64,000 nt of DNA from Flavobacteriales bacterium (GTDB lineage: Bacteria > Bacteroidota > Bacteroidia > Flavobacteriales > Flavobacteriaceae): positions 124,001-188,000 of the forward strand of contig JAFLBS010000001.1 of assembly GCA_017303755.1 (NCBI GenBank), given 5' to 3'. The notes under the pieces were generated by a model. That model was given only the letters and a program-made list of their open reading frames with translations. It was not told where the DNA came from and made no database searches. This document shows, one piece after another, positions 53,427-62,056 of the stretch. Numbering within the stretch: the stretch's first letter is position 1; the number at the start of each line of letters is the position of its first letter. A program made the position numbers and the translations under genes.

Positions 53427-54710
53427 TTATTTACTCAAAGAAGTGATTCCTTCTTTCAAAATTTGTCCGAACTCATACATGTCTTCATAGGAGCAATAGA
53501 AAGGCGCTGGAGCTAAACGAATTACATTGGGTTCACGCCAATCGGTGATTACACCGTTTTTCATTAAATAATCAAACAAAGCTCTTCCTTGACCATGAAG
53601 AAAAACAGATAATTGACATGCTCTTTCTTCTTGATTTGTTGGCGTGATAATTTCGAATTCGGTTCCTGGAATTTCACTATCGATTTCGTGCAGTATGAAT
53701 TCTAAATACGCGGTTAATTGATTTCGTTTGGCAATTAACTTGTCCATTCCTACTTCGGCAAATTGTTCTACTGAAGCTAAATAAGGCGCAAGCGAGAGAA
53801 TTGGTAAATTACTTACTTGCCAACCGTCGGCACCGTGAACGGGATCAAAATTGGGCTCCATTTTAAAACGACGTTCTTTGTTGTGTCCCCACCAACCTGC
53901 AAATCGCGGTAAATTACTGTGATGATGTTTCTCGTGAACAAAACAACCCGATGCATTTCCTGGACCAGAATTCATGTATTTATAACTGCACCAAGCAGCA
54001 AAATCGACGTTCCAATCGTGAAGTTCTAATTTGATATTTCCGGCTGCATGAGCCAAATCAAAGCCAACATAAGCACCCACTTTATGACCAGCTTCTGCAA
54101 TTGCTTTCATGTCAAAAACTTGACCTGTGTAGTAATTCACTCCACCAAACAATACCAAAGCCAATTCATCTCCAACTTCTTCAATTTTGGAAAGAATGTC
54201 TTCTAAACGAATGTTGTGTTCACCTTCGCGACGCTTAATTTCTACAATAACGTCTTCGGGTTGTAATCCGTGGGCGTTTACTTGTGATTGAAACATGTAT
54301 TGATCAGAAGGAAAGGCTTTTTCTTCGCAGATGATTTTATAGCGTTTTTCTGTTGGACGATAAAACGACACCATTAGTAAATGTAAATTAACAGTTAGCG
54401 TATTCATCACGGTTACTTCTGACGGCAAAGCGCCAACTATTTTACTGAGTGGATGAGCGAAACGTTCGTGGTAATCCCACCAAGGTTTTTCGGCATAAAA
54501 ATGGCCTTCAACAGCCAGATTGGCCCAATCGTTCATTACTTCGTGAACGTATTTTAGTGTTCGTTTGGGTTGCAATCCGAGTGAATTTCCGGTGAAATAA
54601 ATTACATTTTTGCCGTTGTGTTGCGGAAAAATGAATTCGTTACGGTAATTTTTCAATTCATCTTGAGCGTCTAATTGCTGGGCAAATTCGCGGGTATTTT
54701 GAAATGTCAT
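53427..54710 (-). CDS. kynU: Kynureninase
   Basis: 427 residues from the ATG at 54710 (MTFQNTREFAQQL). The frame stays open a further 27 codons, but those are translated from the palindromic repeat. PLP enzyme cleaving kynurenine or 3-hydroxykynurenine to (3-hydroxy)anthranilate and alanine; PLP Lys is Lys244 in WCSYKYMNSGPG, and FDLAHAAGN and FTGNSLGLQP are family signatures. Its product fits downstream NAD or degradation routes. Confidence 0.96.
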   Translation of the reverse strand: MTFQNTREFAQQLDAQDELKNYRNEFIFPQHNGKNVIYFTGNSLGLQPKRTLKYVHEVMNDWANLAVEGHFYAEKPWWDYHERFAHPLSKIVGALPSEVTVMNTLTVNLHLLMVSFYRPTEKRYKIICEEKAFPSDQYMFQSQVNAHGLQPEDVIVEIKRREGEHNIRLEDILSKIEEVGDELALVLFGGVNYYTGQVFDMKAIAEAGHKVGAYVGFDLAHAAGNIKLELHDWNVDFAAWCSYKYMNSGPGNASGCFVHEKHHHSNLPRFAGWWGHNKERRFKMEPNFDPVHGADGWQVSNLPILSLAPYLASVEQFAEVGMDKLIAKRNQLTAYLEFILHEIDSEIPGTEFEIITPTNQEERACQLSVFLHGQGRALFDYLMKNGVITDWREPNVIRLAPAPFYCSYEDMYEFGQILKEGITSLSK

Positions 54711-54720
54711 TGGTTTATAT

Positions 54721-54746
54721 TTGAAGGGACAAGTCGCGACTTGTCC
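54721..54746. repeat. Palindromic repeat, copy 2, upstream of kynU
   Basis: The 20-bp palindrome GGACAAGTCGCGACTTGTCC (54727-54746) plus TTGAAG, identical over 26 bases to 27510-27535. Located 16 bases before the kynU start. Confidence 0.85.
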
Positions 54747-54913
54747 GTACATAATGTGGTGTAAAAATAGGTAAAAGTAGCTAAGTTTCAAAGTGGCTAA
54801 GTTTTAGAGAAAAGAATAAAGACCGCTTCGCTGAAAGAAGCAAGACTGACTTATTCTGAAAATACGATGTCTTCACATTAACCTTTTTCTTATGAAAAAC
54901 ATTATTTCTTGTA

Positions 54914-55013
54914 TAGCCCTGATGGAAGCGGCATCCTTTTGCGAGGCACAAGCAAAAGATACAGCGGACAGCAGGACAAAACGTTATTGAAAGTAGAAAA
55001 TAACTGCTCCTAA
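54914..55013. repeat. Flavobacterial interspersed repeat, copy C (most complete)
   Basis: Head TAGCCCTGATGGAAGCGGCATCC, internal hairpin ATCCTTTTGC...GCAAAAGAT, then ACAGCGGACAGCAGGAC and a TAACTGCTCCTAA end. Copies A and B share the head. Part of the 455-base gap between queA and kynU. Confidence 0.65.
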
Positions 55014-55062
55014 AAATTCTGACAAAGGGAAACTCAACCACTCGGTCACTTTTAGACTTTGG

Positions 55063-55094
55063 AACTTTGCAACTTTACAACTTTACAACTTTGC
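55063..55094. repeat. Tandem 8-bp repeat AACTTT[G/A]C, four copies
   Basis: AACTTTGC AACTTTAC AACTTTAC AACTTTGC with no reading frame; similar text occurs around 56220. Short slippage-prone intergenic DNA. Confidence 0.8.
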
Positions 55095-55106
55095 AACTCT
55101 AAGAAT

Positions 55107-55145
55107 AAAAAAATCCCATCTCGTTTTTTTACAACGAGACAGGAT
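55107..55145 (-). terminator. Intrinsic terminator of queA
   Basis: A stem of TCTCGT/ACGAGA extended past a CA/CA internal loop by ATCC/GGAT, with seven Ts beyond it on the minus strand, 20 bases after the queA stop. Confidence 0.78.
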
Positions 55146-55165
55146 TGGTTTTTATTTTATTACAA

Positions 55166-56215
55166 TTATATAATCAACATAGCGTCACCGTACGAGTAGA
55201 AACGGTATTTTTCTTTGATGGCTTCGTCGTAGGCTTTACGCATTAAATCGTGACCACAAAATGCTGAAATCATCATTAATAATGTTGATTTTGGAGTGTG
55301 GAAATTGGTAATCATACAATCGGCGATACTGAAATCGTAGGGTGGAAAAATGAATTTATTTGTCCAACCGTCGTATGGATTTAAGGTTCTTGCTGACGAA
55401 ACTGAACTTTCAATGGCACGCATAGACGTAGTTCCGACGCAGCAAATGCGTTTTTTGTTTTCTTTGGCTGTATTAACAATATCACAAGCTTCTTGAGATA
55501 TTTTTAGCTCTTCCGAATCCATTTTGTGTTTTGATAAATCTTCCACTTCAACAGGATTGAACGTTCCTAAACCAACGTGTAGTGTTACTTCAGCAAAATG
55601 TACACCTTTGATTTCCAAACGCTTTAAAAGGTGTTTAGAAAAGTGCAAACCAGCAGTTGGAGCAGCAACCGCGCCTTCTTCTTTAGCATAAATCGTTTGG
55701 TAACGTTCAGCGTCTTCTTCGTTTACCTCGCGGTTGATGTATTTCGGAATTGGAGTTTCGCCCAATTCGGTTAATTTTCTTCTGAATTCATCGTACGAAC
55801 CATCGTATAAGAAACGTAAAGTTCTACCACGAGAAGTGGTATTGTCAATTACCTCAGCTACTAATGAATCGTCATCACCGAAATACAATTTGTTTCCGAT
55901 TCTGATTTTTCGAGCTGGATCAACCAATACATCCCAAAGACGTTGTTCTGCATTTAATTCTCTCAACAAAAACACTTCGATGCGAGCGCCAGTTTTTTCT
56001 TTATTTCCGTACATACGCGCAGGGAAAACTTTGGTGTTGTTCAGAATCATTACATCTCCGTCATCAAAATAATTGATTACGTCTTTGAATAATTTATGTT
56101 CGATAGTTCCTTTTTTTCTATCGACAACCATTAATCTTGATTCGTCACGGTTTTCAGTTGGGTGTTCGGCTAATAGTTCGGTAGGAAGGTTGAATTGAAA
56201 ATGAGATAATTTCAT
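55166..56215 (-). CDS. queA: tRNA preQ1(34) S-adenosylmethionine ribosyltransferase-isomerase
   Basis: 349 residues, normal length. It transfers and isomerises the ribosyl group of S-adenosylmethionine onto preQ1 in tRNA to give epoxyqueuosine. Family signatures: [67 protein letters not shown] and [16 protein letters not shown]. Cytoplasmic, monocistronic with a terminator. Confidence 0.98.
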   Translation of the reverse strand: MKLSHFQFNLPTELLAEHPTENRDESRLMVVDRKKGTIEHKLFKDVINYFDDGDVMILNNTKVFPARMYGNKEKTGARIEVFLLRELNAEQRLWDVLVDPARKIRIGNKLYFGDDDSLVAEVIDNTTSRGRTLRFLYDGSYDEFRRKLTELGETPIPKYINREVNEEDAERYQTIYAKEEGAVAAPTAGLHFSKHLLKRLEIKGVHFAEVTLHVGLGTFNPVEVEDLSKHKMDSEELKISQEACDIVNTAKENKKRICCVGTTSMRAIESSVSSARTLNPYDGWTNKFIFPPYDFSIADCMITNFHTPKSTLLMMISAFCGHDLMRKAYDEAIKEKYRFYSYGDAMLII

Positions 56216-56218
56216 TAA

Positions 56219-56366
56219 AAAGAGTTTAAAAGTTTAAGAGTTTAAAAGTTTAAGGTGTTTCCTATAACATTCAAAATTCAGTTGGCAAATATACGATTGT
56301 GAAATAGGCGTTGTCAAGTGTTTTGGTGTTTATTTTTTATTTAAGTGACTGAGTGGCTGAGACACT
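56219..56366. repeat. Low-complexity intergenic repeats between aroA and queA
   Basis: A run of AGAGTTTAAAAGTTTA-type units (56222-56256) and ACTGAGTGGCTGAGACACTGAG-like units of about 10 bases (56346-56378, reaching the aroA stop). Similar words appear in-frame inside aroA. Confidence 0.65.
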
Positions 56367-56369
56367 GAG

Positions 56370-57662
56370 TTACTGAGCATTTGATATTTGAAAACCAATG
56401 CTTTTTAAATCATTCCAAAAAGCAGGATAGGATTTGGAAACCACTTCTGCCTCTTCTATTATGAGTGACGTTTTTAAAGCTAATGGAGTAAACGCCATGG
56501 CCATTCGATGGTCTTGGTAGGTTGTGACCTTATTTGCCACCCCGCCCTTTGGGCACCCCTCCAAAGGAGGGGAATTTTTCGATACAAACAAACTATTTGA
56601 TTCCAAGGTTAGGCTATCATCGGTTATCGAAATTGTTGCTCCAAGTTTTGAAAGTTCGCTTTTAAGTGCTTCTAATCGATCGGTTTCCTTAATTTTTAGT
56701 GTATGCAAACCCGAGAGATGACATCCGATACCCAATCCGAAGCAAGTTACTGCTATGGTTTGAGCGATGTCGGGCGCATTATTTAGTTGCAAGTTTAAAG
56801 TTTCAGGTTTCAAGTTTGCACACTTTTTCACCACTATATGATTTTCAATGAAAGTAGTTTCTACACCAAAATTTTTATAGATTTCTGCTAAAATGGAATC
56901 GCCTTGCAGGCTATTTTTTTTATAACTTGACAGTGTGATTTGAGTTCCGATTTCGGAAAGAGCTACGATAGAATAGTAATAGGAAGCAGATGACCAATCG
57001 GATTCTATAGTTATGAGTTGTGAGTTATGAGATGTGCTTTTAGGAAAGACAATTATACTGTTTCCTTCAAAACTAGTTTGAACTCCAATTTCGTTTAGCA
57101 ATCCTAAAGTCATTTTGATGTAAGGAACAGACGTAATTTCACCTTCGAGCGTTAATTCTAATCCGTTTTCAAGTTTTGGAGCGATGAGTAACAAGGCTGA
57201 AATGTATTGACTACTGACATTGGCAGGCAATGAAACTTTATTTTGAGTTAGTTTTTTTCCTTTAATTTTAATTGGTGGAAAACCTTCATTTTCTGTATAT
57301 TCAATTTCGGCTCCGAGTTGTTGCAATGCTTCTACTAAAATTTTAATGGGTCGTTCTTTCATTCGGGATGAACCTGTTACAATTACTTCTTTCCCTTCTT
57401 GAATGGCAAAAAAAGCGGTTAGAAAGCGCATGGCAGTTCCGGCGTGGTGAACATCTATAAGTTGTGGCTTGTGGTTTGTGGCTTGTGGTTTGTGCAGTGC
57501 TTTTGTCATCACTTCTGAATCATCGGAATTAGAAGTATTTTCTAATTCTAAATTAGAAAACAAAGCTTGCAACAGTAACAATCGGTTGGTTTCTGATTTG
57601 GAACCTGTGATTTTTATTGTTGAATTTTGGTTGACAACAGATGGATTTAAAAGTAGATTCAT
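56370..57662 (-). CDS. aroA: 3-phosphoshikimate 1-carboxyvinyltransferase (EPSP synthase) with repeat-derived insertions
   Basis: 430-residue shikimate-pathway enzyme. Core motifs are intact: GSKSETNR (Lys22), HAGTAMRFLTAFF, GSSRMKERPI, SSQYISALLL, ESDWSSASYYY, DIAQT, KIKETDRLEAL and DHRMAMAF. Four surface segments are in-frame simple repeats: HKPQATNHKPQ (57-67), STSHNSQLI (about 209-217), ANLKPETLNLQL (about 281-293) and a REP-like hairpin giving SPPLEGCPKGG (about 363-377). They resemble intergenic text nearby. As all catalytic motifs survive, the enzyme is probably functional. Confidence 0.93.
   Translation of the reverse strand: MNLLLNPSVVNQNSTIKITGSKSETNRLLLLQALFSNLELENTSNSDDSEVMTKALHKPQATNHKPQLIDVHHAGTAMRFLTAFFAIQEGKEVIVTGSSRMKERPIKILVEALQQLGAEIEYTENEGFPPIKIKGKKLTQNKVSLPANVSSQYISALLLIAPKLENGLELTLEGEITSVPYIKMTLGLLNEIGVQTSFEGNSIIVFPKSTSHNSQLITIESDWSSASYYYSIVALSEIGTQITLSSYKKNSLQGDSILAEIYKNFGVETTFIENHIVVKKCANLKPETLNLQLNNAPDIAQTIAVTCFGLGIGCHLSGLHTLKIKETDRLEALKSELSKLGATISITDDSLTLESNSLFVSKNSPPLEGCPKGGVANKVTTYQDHRMAMAFTPLALKTSLIIEEAEVVSKSYPAFWNDLKSIGFQISNAQ
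56537..56572. repeat. REP-like hairpin element inside aroA
   Basis: CCCCTCC-AAA-GGAGGGG (56556-56572) is a perfect 7-bp hairpin and GCCC-TTT-GGGC (56544-56554) a second one beside it, within an otherwise AT-rich gene. The whole GC-rich block is in frame and translated. This is typical of flavobacterial REP-type intergenic repeats. Confidence 0.75.
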
Positions 57663-57708
57663 TTCTTAGTTTTGAGTCTCAGTCGCAGTCGCAGTTTTTA
57701 GCATTAAA

Positions 57709-58035
57709 CTATTTCAGTTTATCATTGTTATGATGACGGTCGTGATCGCGATTAGTTTTTAGATCCATTTTCTTATCGAAAGCGGCTTGAAGATCGATTC
57801 CGGTTTGATTGGCAAGACATAAAACTACAAAAACTACATCGGCGAGTTCTTCTCCAAGGTCTTTGTTTTTGTCGCTTTCTTTTTCGGATTGTTCGCCATA
57901 ACGACGTGCTATAATTCGGGCTACTTCTCCTACTTCTTCGGTGAGTTGCGCCATATTAGTTAGCTCATTAAAATAACGCACTCCGTGGTTTTTAATCCAA
58001 TCATCAACTTCTTTTTGAGCGTTTTTTAGGTCCAT
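57709..58035 (-). CDS. MazG-like nucleotide pyrophosphohydrolase
   Basis: 108 residues with the MazG helices: QLTEEVGEVARIIARRYGE and LGEELADVVFVVLCLANQTG, which supply the acidic metal-binding residues. Probably hydrolyses (d)NTPs to monophosphates. Starts three bases after the upstream DUF3857 gene region ends in the same direction (gap 58036-58038), so it is likely co-transcribed. Confidence 0.92.
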   Translation of the reverse strand: MDLKNAQKEVDDWIKNHGVRYFNELTNMAQLTEEVGEVARIIARRYGEQSEKESDKNKDLGEELADVVFVVLCLANQTGIDLQAAFDKKMDLKTNRDHDRHHNNDKLK

Positions 58036-58038
58036 TTT

Positions 58039-60045
58039 TTATATTTTTTTGAGTACTATTTTTTCGTTTTCTTTTTTAATAATTTCGTTAAAAATAGTCT
58101 TTAATTCCTGATAATAATCGGCTGGAATCAAAGAAGAGTTAACTGAAACAGTAACTGAAAGCTGAATTCTATTTCCCGAACTAGCGATATTGTATTTAAA
58201 TCCAATCAAATTTTCACCTACCTGAATTGAAATTGCTTTTGGCAGCGATTCAACAACATAGGTTTCAGGAAACTCAATATTAAAGAAATATTTGTCTTCT
58301 TTTGGGAAAATAAAATCAACTGGATATTCTCTTTTTTCTTGTTTAAAAGGATTTTCGCCTGAAGTTAAAAACAAAAGTGGTGAAAAAAACATCTTATCTC
58401 CAATTCTATCTACCAAATTCGAACTAGTAAAATCATAATTAACAACGACTTGAATCTGTTCTTTTTTTTCTTGTTTTTCTTTTACAATAGAACAATTTTC
58501 TACCTTAATTGATCTGTACTCATCTTCGAGTTCTTCTGCATAATCATCATTAGAACTATTCTCATATAAATCATTAAAATAGAGCGCTTGATATTGAACA
58601 TACTGTTCTTTTATCTTGCCAGTTACATTTCCTTCTTCATCAATTTTACTCATCATATTGGTAATTTTGATCGAGTTTTGTTTTGGCATTAAATCTATTG
58701 CTTCACTTTCTCCACTTTTATCAATGGCTCTACCTTCCCAATTTAAATCTCTAATTGGCAAAATATTGATGTATGAATTTTTATCTGTTGCATCCATTAC
58801 ATACAATTTTTCACCTATTTGTGCTCTTACAATTACAAAATTCAATTGGCTTCGATTGGGGAAAAGTGCAATTCCGTTTTTCCTTGTACTGATGAGCACT
58901 GGTCTAGCATCAATTCCAGCCATTTTGAGCATGGAGACTAATATTAAATTTATTTCAGCACCGTTTCCAACTTTACTCTCGTATGCTTTCTCTACTCCGT
59001 CCTTGGTAAAATATCCATACTTCCCATTCCAATTCATGGTATTTTTAACATAATTAAAAACTATTTCCATTTTTTGTTCATGTGAATTAGCATCCGAAAC
59101 GATAGTCATCAAATTGTTGAGATAGTATTTATTTTTTTCGATTTCATCACCAAATTTTTTTTCGAGATAGATAGATTTAGCAACGTCTTCCCAATTCTTG
59201 GCGATTTGTTTTGGTGTTTCGTCAGGATATCGAATGGTCATTAACTCATGGGTTAATTTTCCGTAATAATTATTTATATTATTAACGTATTTCTCTTCAA
59301 TTAATGCGGGAATTTTTTCAGCTTTATAAACTGATTTGATTTGTTTGTAATACAAATAAGAAGTATTACTGGTTGATGTGTTGGTTGTGGGTTGAGATGT
59401 ATCCTCTAATTTTTGATCTAAATCAACATCTACATAACCTGACCGAATACCTTTGTAAAGATAAAATTCTGGAATTTCAGAGATGTATTCTGCATAATTT
59501 ACTGGAATTTTATATTGGTACTGAAAATCGGGCAGTTCGGTTAGATTTTCTGACTTTAATTGATACCTAAGTTCTATGATTGAGCCTTCTTTTATATTGG
59601 GAAATGTAATGGATTTACTTTCCCAGTATTCATTTATTCGCTCTTTGAATTTCCCTTCTGAAGTTACTTTTTCTTTTACGATTTTATCTCCTTCTAAATT
59701 GTAAGTAAACGCACTAACAATAGAAATGGATTCATTATCTATCACCTCATAACCAACATAATAGGGAATTTCAAAATTAGCCCAATCAAAACCTTCTTTT
59801 TTATAAATTTTTAATTTTATATAAAAATCTGTTATTGACACAAAACCCTTTTCATCGTAATATCTGAAAATTGTTTTGGCTTTTTTGAAAAGAATTGTTG
59901 CTGGTGCAGTCGTGTCATTGGGGTTAACTTTTTCAACCAATTCAGCTTTTGTAACTTTCCCTAATTCGTATTTTTGAGCAAAAACTTTGTTGTTTGTAAA
60001 ACTAAAAAGAACCAAAAATATTAAAAACCAATTGTTTAATTTCAT
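58039..60045 (-). CDS. DUF3857/transglutaminase-like protein, catalytic Cys missing (copy 1)
   Basis: 668 residues: signal peptide (about 1-23, VFAQ), DUF3857 domain (about 60-260) and a transglutaminase-like domain (about 290-430) where the usual G-D-C reads GNGAEINLILV, and His is replaced by Asn-Phe-Val, while DATD is kept. It therefore looks like a non-catalytic member. Its start overlaps the upstream paralog by four bases (ATGA). Confidence 0.88.
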   Translation of the reverse strand: MKLNNWFLIFLVLFSFTNNKVFAQKYELGKVTKAELVEKVNPNDTTAPATILFKKAKTIFRYYDEKGFVSITDFYIKLKIYKKEGFDWANFEIPYYVGYEVIDNESISIVSAFTYNLEGDKIVKEKVTSEGKFKERINEYWESKSITFPNIKEGSIIELRYQLKSENLTELPDFQYQYKIPVNYAEYISEIPEFYLYKGIRSGYVDVDLDQKLEDTSQPTTNTSTSNTSYLYYKQIKSVYKAEKIPALIEEKYVNNINNYYGKLTHELMTIRYPDETPKQIAKNWEDVAKSIYLEKKFGDEIEKNKYYLNNLMTIVSDANSHEQKMEIVFNYVKNTMNWNGKYGYFTKDGVEKAYESKVGNGAEINLILVSMLKMAGIDARPVLISTRKNGIALFPNRSQLNFVIVRAQIGEKLYVMDATDKNSYINILPIRDLNWEGRAIDKSGESEAIDLMPKQNSIKITNMMSKIDEEGNVTGKIKEQYVQYQALYFNDLYENSSNDDYAEELEDEYRSIKVENCSIVKEKQEKKEQIQVVVNYDFTSSNLVDRIGDKMFFSPLLFLTSGENPFKQEKREYPVDFIFPKEDKYFFNIEFPETYVVESLPKAISIQVGENLIGFKYNIASSGNRIQLSVTVSVNSSLIPADYYQELKTIFNEIIKKENEKIVLKKI

Positions 60046-62051
60046 ATCTTTTTGAGCACAATTTTTTCATTTTCGACTTTAACAATTTCGCTAAAAACTG
60101 CTTTTAATTCATCATAATAATCGGGTGGAATTATAGGAGAGTTTACATCAAATGTTACAGAAACTTGTATTTTATTGTCGGTATTTGCTACAAGACATTT
60201 AAACACCACTAAATTATCACTCATTGGAATTGATACTGATTTTGGTAATGATTCTACTACATAACCATCTGGAATTGTTATATTAAACAAGTACCTATCT
60301 TCTGTAGGAAAAGAAAAATCGACTGGATACTCTCTTTTTTCTTGTTTGAATGGGTTTTCTTTCAAAGCAAAAAATAACATTGGAGAGAAATACATTTTGT
60401 CACCAATTACTTCCACAACATTAGAGTGTTTAAACGAATACGTTTCGGCTACTGGTTTACCTAATTCTTTGATTCCGACGACATCATATTCATTTACCTC
60501 AAGAGCATCGTACCTTTTTTCAAGCAATTCTATGTAATTGTCCTTTGCCAAGTTAGCATACTTATCTCTATGTATGAAAGCGTTGTAATCAAAATACTGC
60601 TCTTTTACTTTTCCTTCAAGAACAGCATCTTTAGAAATTGTAGCCATAAGATTTACAACATCATTAGATACTGTTTTAGGCATTAAATCAATTTCTGTAG
60701 AAGATCCGTTTTTTCTGATCATTCTTCCGTTCCAATTCAAGGCTCGAATGGGCAGAACATTGGGCAATGCATTTTGATCTGTAGCATCAAGAAGCACTAC
60801 ACCATCTCCAATTTCAACACCCGCAATTACGTAATTAAAAGCGGTTCTATTGGCAAACATTGGTATTCCGTTGGAACGTGTACTTACTAATATTGGATTG
60901 GCTTCAACTTTAGCATAGCGCAACATTGCGACTAGCATCAAATTGATTTCTGCGCTATTTCCAATCATATCTTTATAGGCTTTACGTACTCCATCATCAC
61001 AGAAATAGCCATAATATTCATTCCACTTAACTTTAGATTTTACAAAGTTATAAATCATAACTATTCGCTCTTCTTGAGAACTAACGTCTTGTATTAATAA
61101 ATCAATATCACTTTCGAAATAACCTGTTTTATTTAATTCAGCACCAAAATTTTCGCTTTCATAAATTGTTTTAGTCACCGATTCCCAATCCATTGAAAAG
61201 TTTTTATAGGGTTCATTAGGAAATCTGAGCATCGACAATTCATAGGTAATACTTGAAGTATAATTATCTATATTGTTAACGAATGCTTCATCTTTTAATG
61301 CTGGCACATCATGACTAATGAATAATGTTTTGGTTTCATTATAACTAAATTGATCTTGAGAAAAAGTTGTGGTCGTCGATAAACCTTCGCTTCTTTCTTT
61401 ATTTGTAAACGTAATTGTTCTTGTATTTTGTTCTGTAGTTACAGTCGGAAAAACGTATCCTTTTTGAATAGGATTGTACACATAATACTCTGGCACCATT
61501 GTTTTATATTCGCAGTAATTCACTGGGATACTGGTTTGGAAATCCCACTTATCAATCGTACCGAACAAACTAGATCGAACTACACATTCAAATTCAACAA
61601 TTGATCCTTCTTTTACATTGGGGAATGTGATTTTTTTTCGATTCCAAAATTTGTTTATTTTTTCGGTAAATACTCCTTCGCTTTTTAGTTTAGTTTTTTC
61701 AATTTTACCATCAACAACATTGTAGGTAATAGCGTTATCATAGTTTACAGATTCCTTTGAATTACCTCCTACGTAGATTCGTTGCTGATGATTGGCCCAT
61801 TCGTAACCTTCTTTTTTGTATATCTTGATTTTTGCTTTAATAGTTGTTACCATTTCAAAGCCATTTCCTTGAGAATATTCAAATTTAACATCTCCTTTTT
61901 TGAATAGAAAAGCAGCTACAGCAGAAGAATCTTTGGGATGCACTTTTTCGTTTAACTCTTCGAGTGTTACTTTACCTAATTCGTATTTTTGTGAAAACGA
62001 ATTAAGAGTTACTGCTAACACTATTATCAAGTTTAAAATAAATTGTTTCAT
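60042..62051 (-). CDS. DUF3857/transglutaminase-like protein, catalytic Cys missing (copy 2)
   Basis: 669 residues, same architecture as copy 1: signal peptide (about 1-20), DUF3857 domain and transglutaminase-like domain with GNSAEINLMLVAML instead of G-D-C and FNYVIA in place of the His strand; LDATDQN is kept. Adjacent gene duplication is likely. Exported, role unknown, expected to be co-transcribed with its neighbours. Confidence 0.88.
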   Translation of the reverse strand: MKQFILNLIIVLAVTLNSFSQKYELGKVTLEELNEKVHPKDSSAVAAFLFKKGDVKFEYSQGNGFEMVTTIKAKIKIYKKEGYEWANHQQRIYVGGNSKESVNYDNAITYNVVDGKIEKTKLKSEGVFTEKINKFWNRKKITFPNVKEGSIVEFECVVRSSLFGTIDKWDFQTSIPVNYCEYKTMVPEYYVYNPIQKGYVFPTVTTEQNTRTITFTNKERSEGLSTTTTFSQDQFSYNETKTLFISHDVPALKDEAFVNNIDNYTSSITYELSMLRFPNEPYKNFSMDWESVTKTIYESENFGAELNKTGYFESDIDLLIQDVSSQEERIVMIYNFVKSKVKWNEYYGYFCDDGVRKAYKDMIGNSAEINLMLVAMLRYAKVEANPILVSTRSNGIPMFANRTAFNYVIAGVEIGDGVVLLDATDQNALPNVLPIRALNWNGRMIRKNGSSTEIDLMPKTVSNDVVNLMATISKDAVLEGKVKEQYFDYNAFIHRDKYANLAKDNYIELLEKRYDALEVNEYDVVGIKELGKPVAETYSFKHSNVVEVIGDKMYFSPMLFFALKENPFKQEKREYPVDFSFPTEDRYLFNITIPDGYVVESLPKSVSIPMSDNLVVFKCLVANTDNKIQVSVTFDVNSPIIPPDYYDELKAVFSEIVKVENEKIVLKKI

Positions 62052-62056
62052 TGGTA

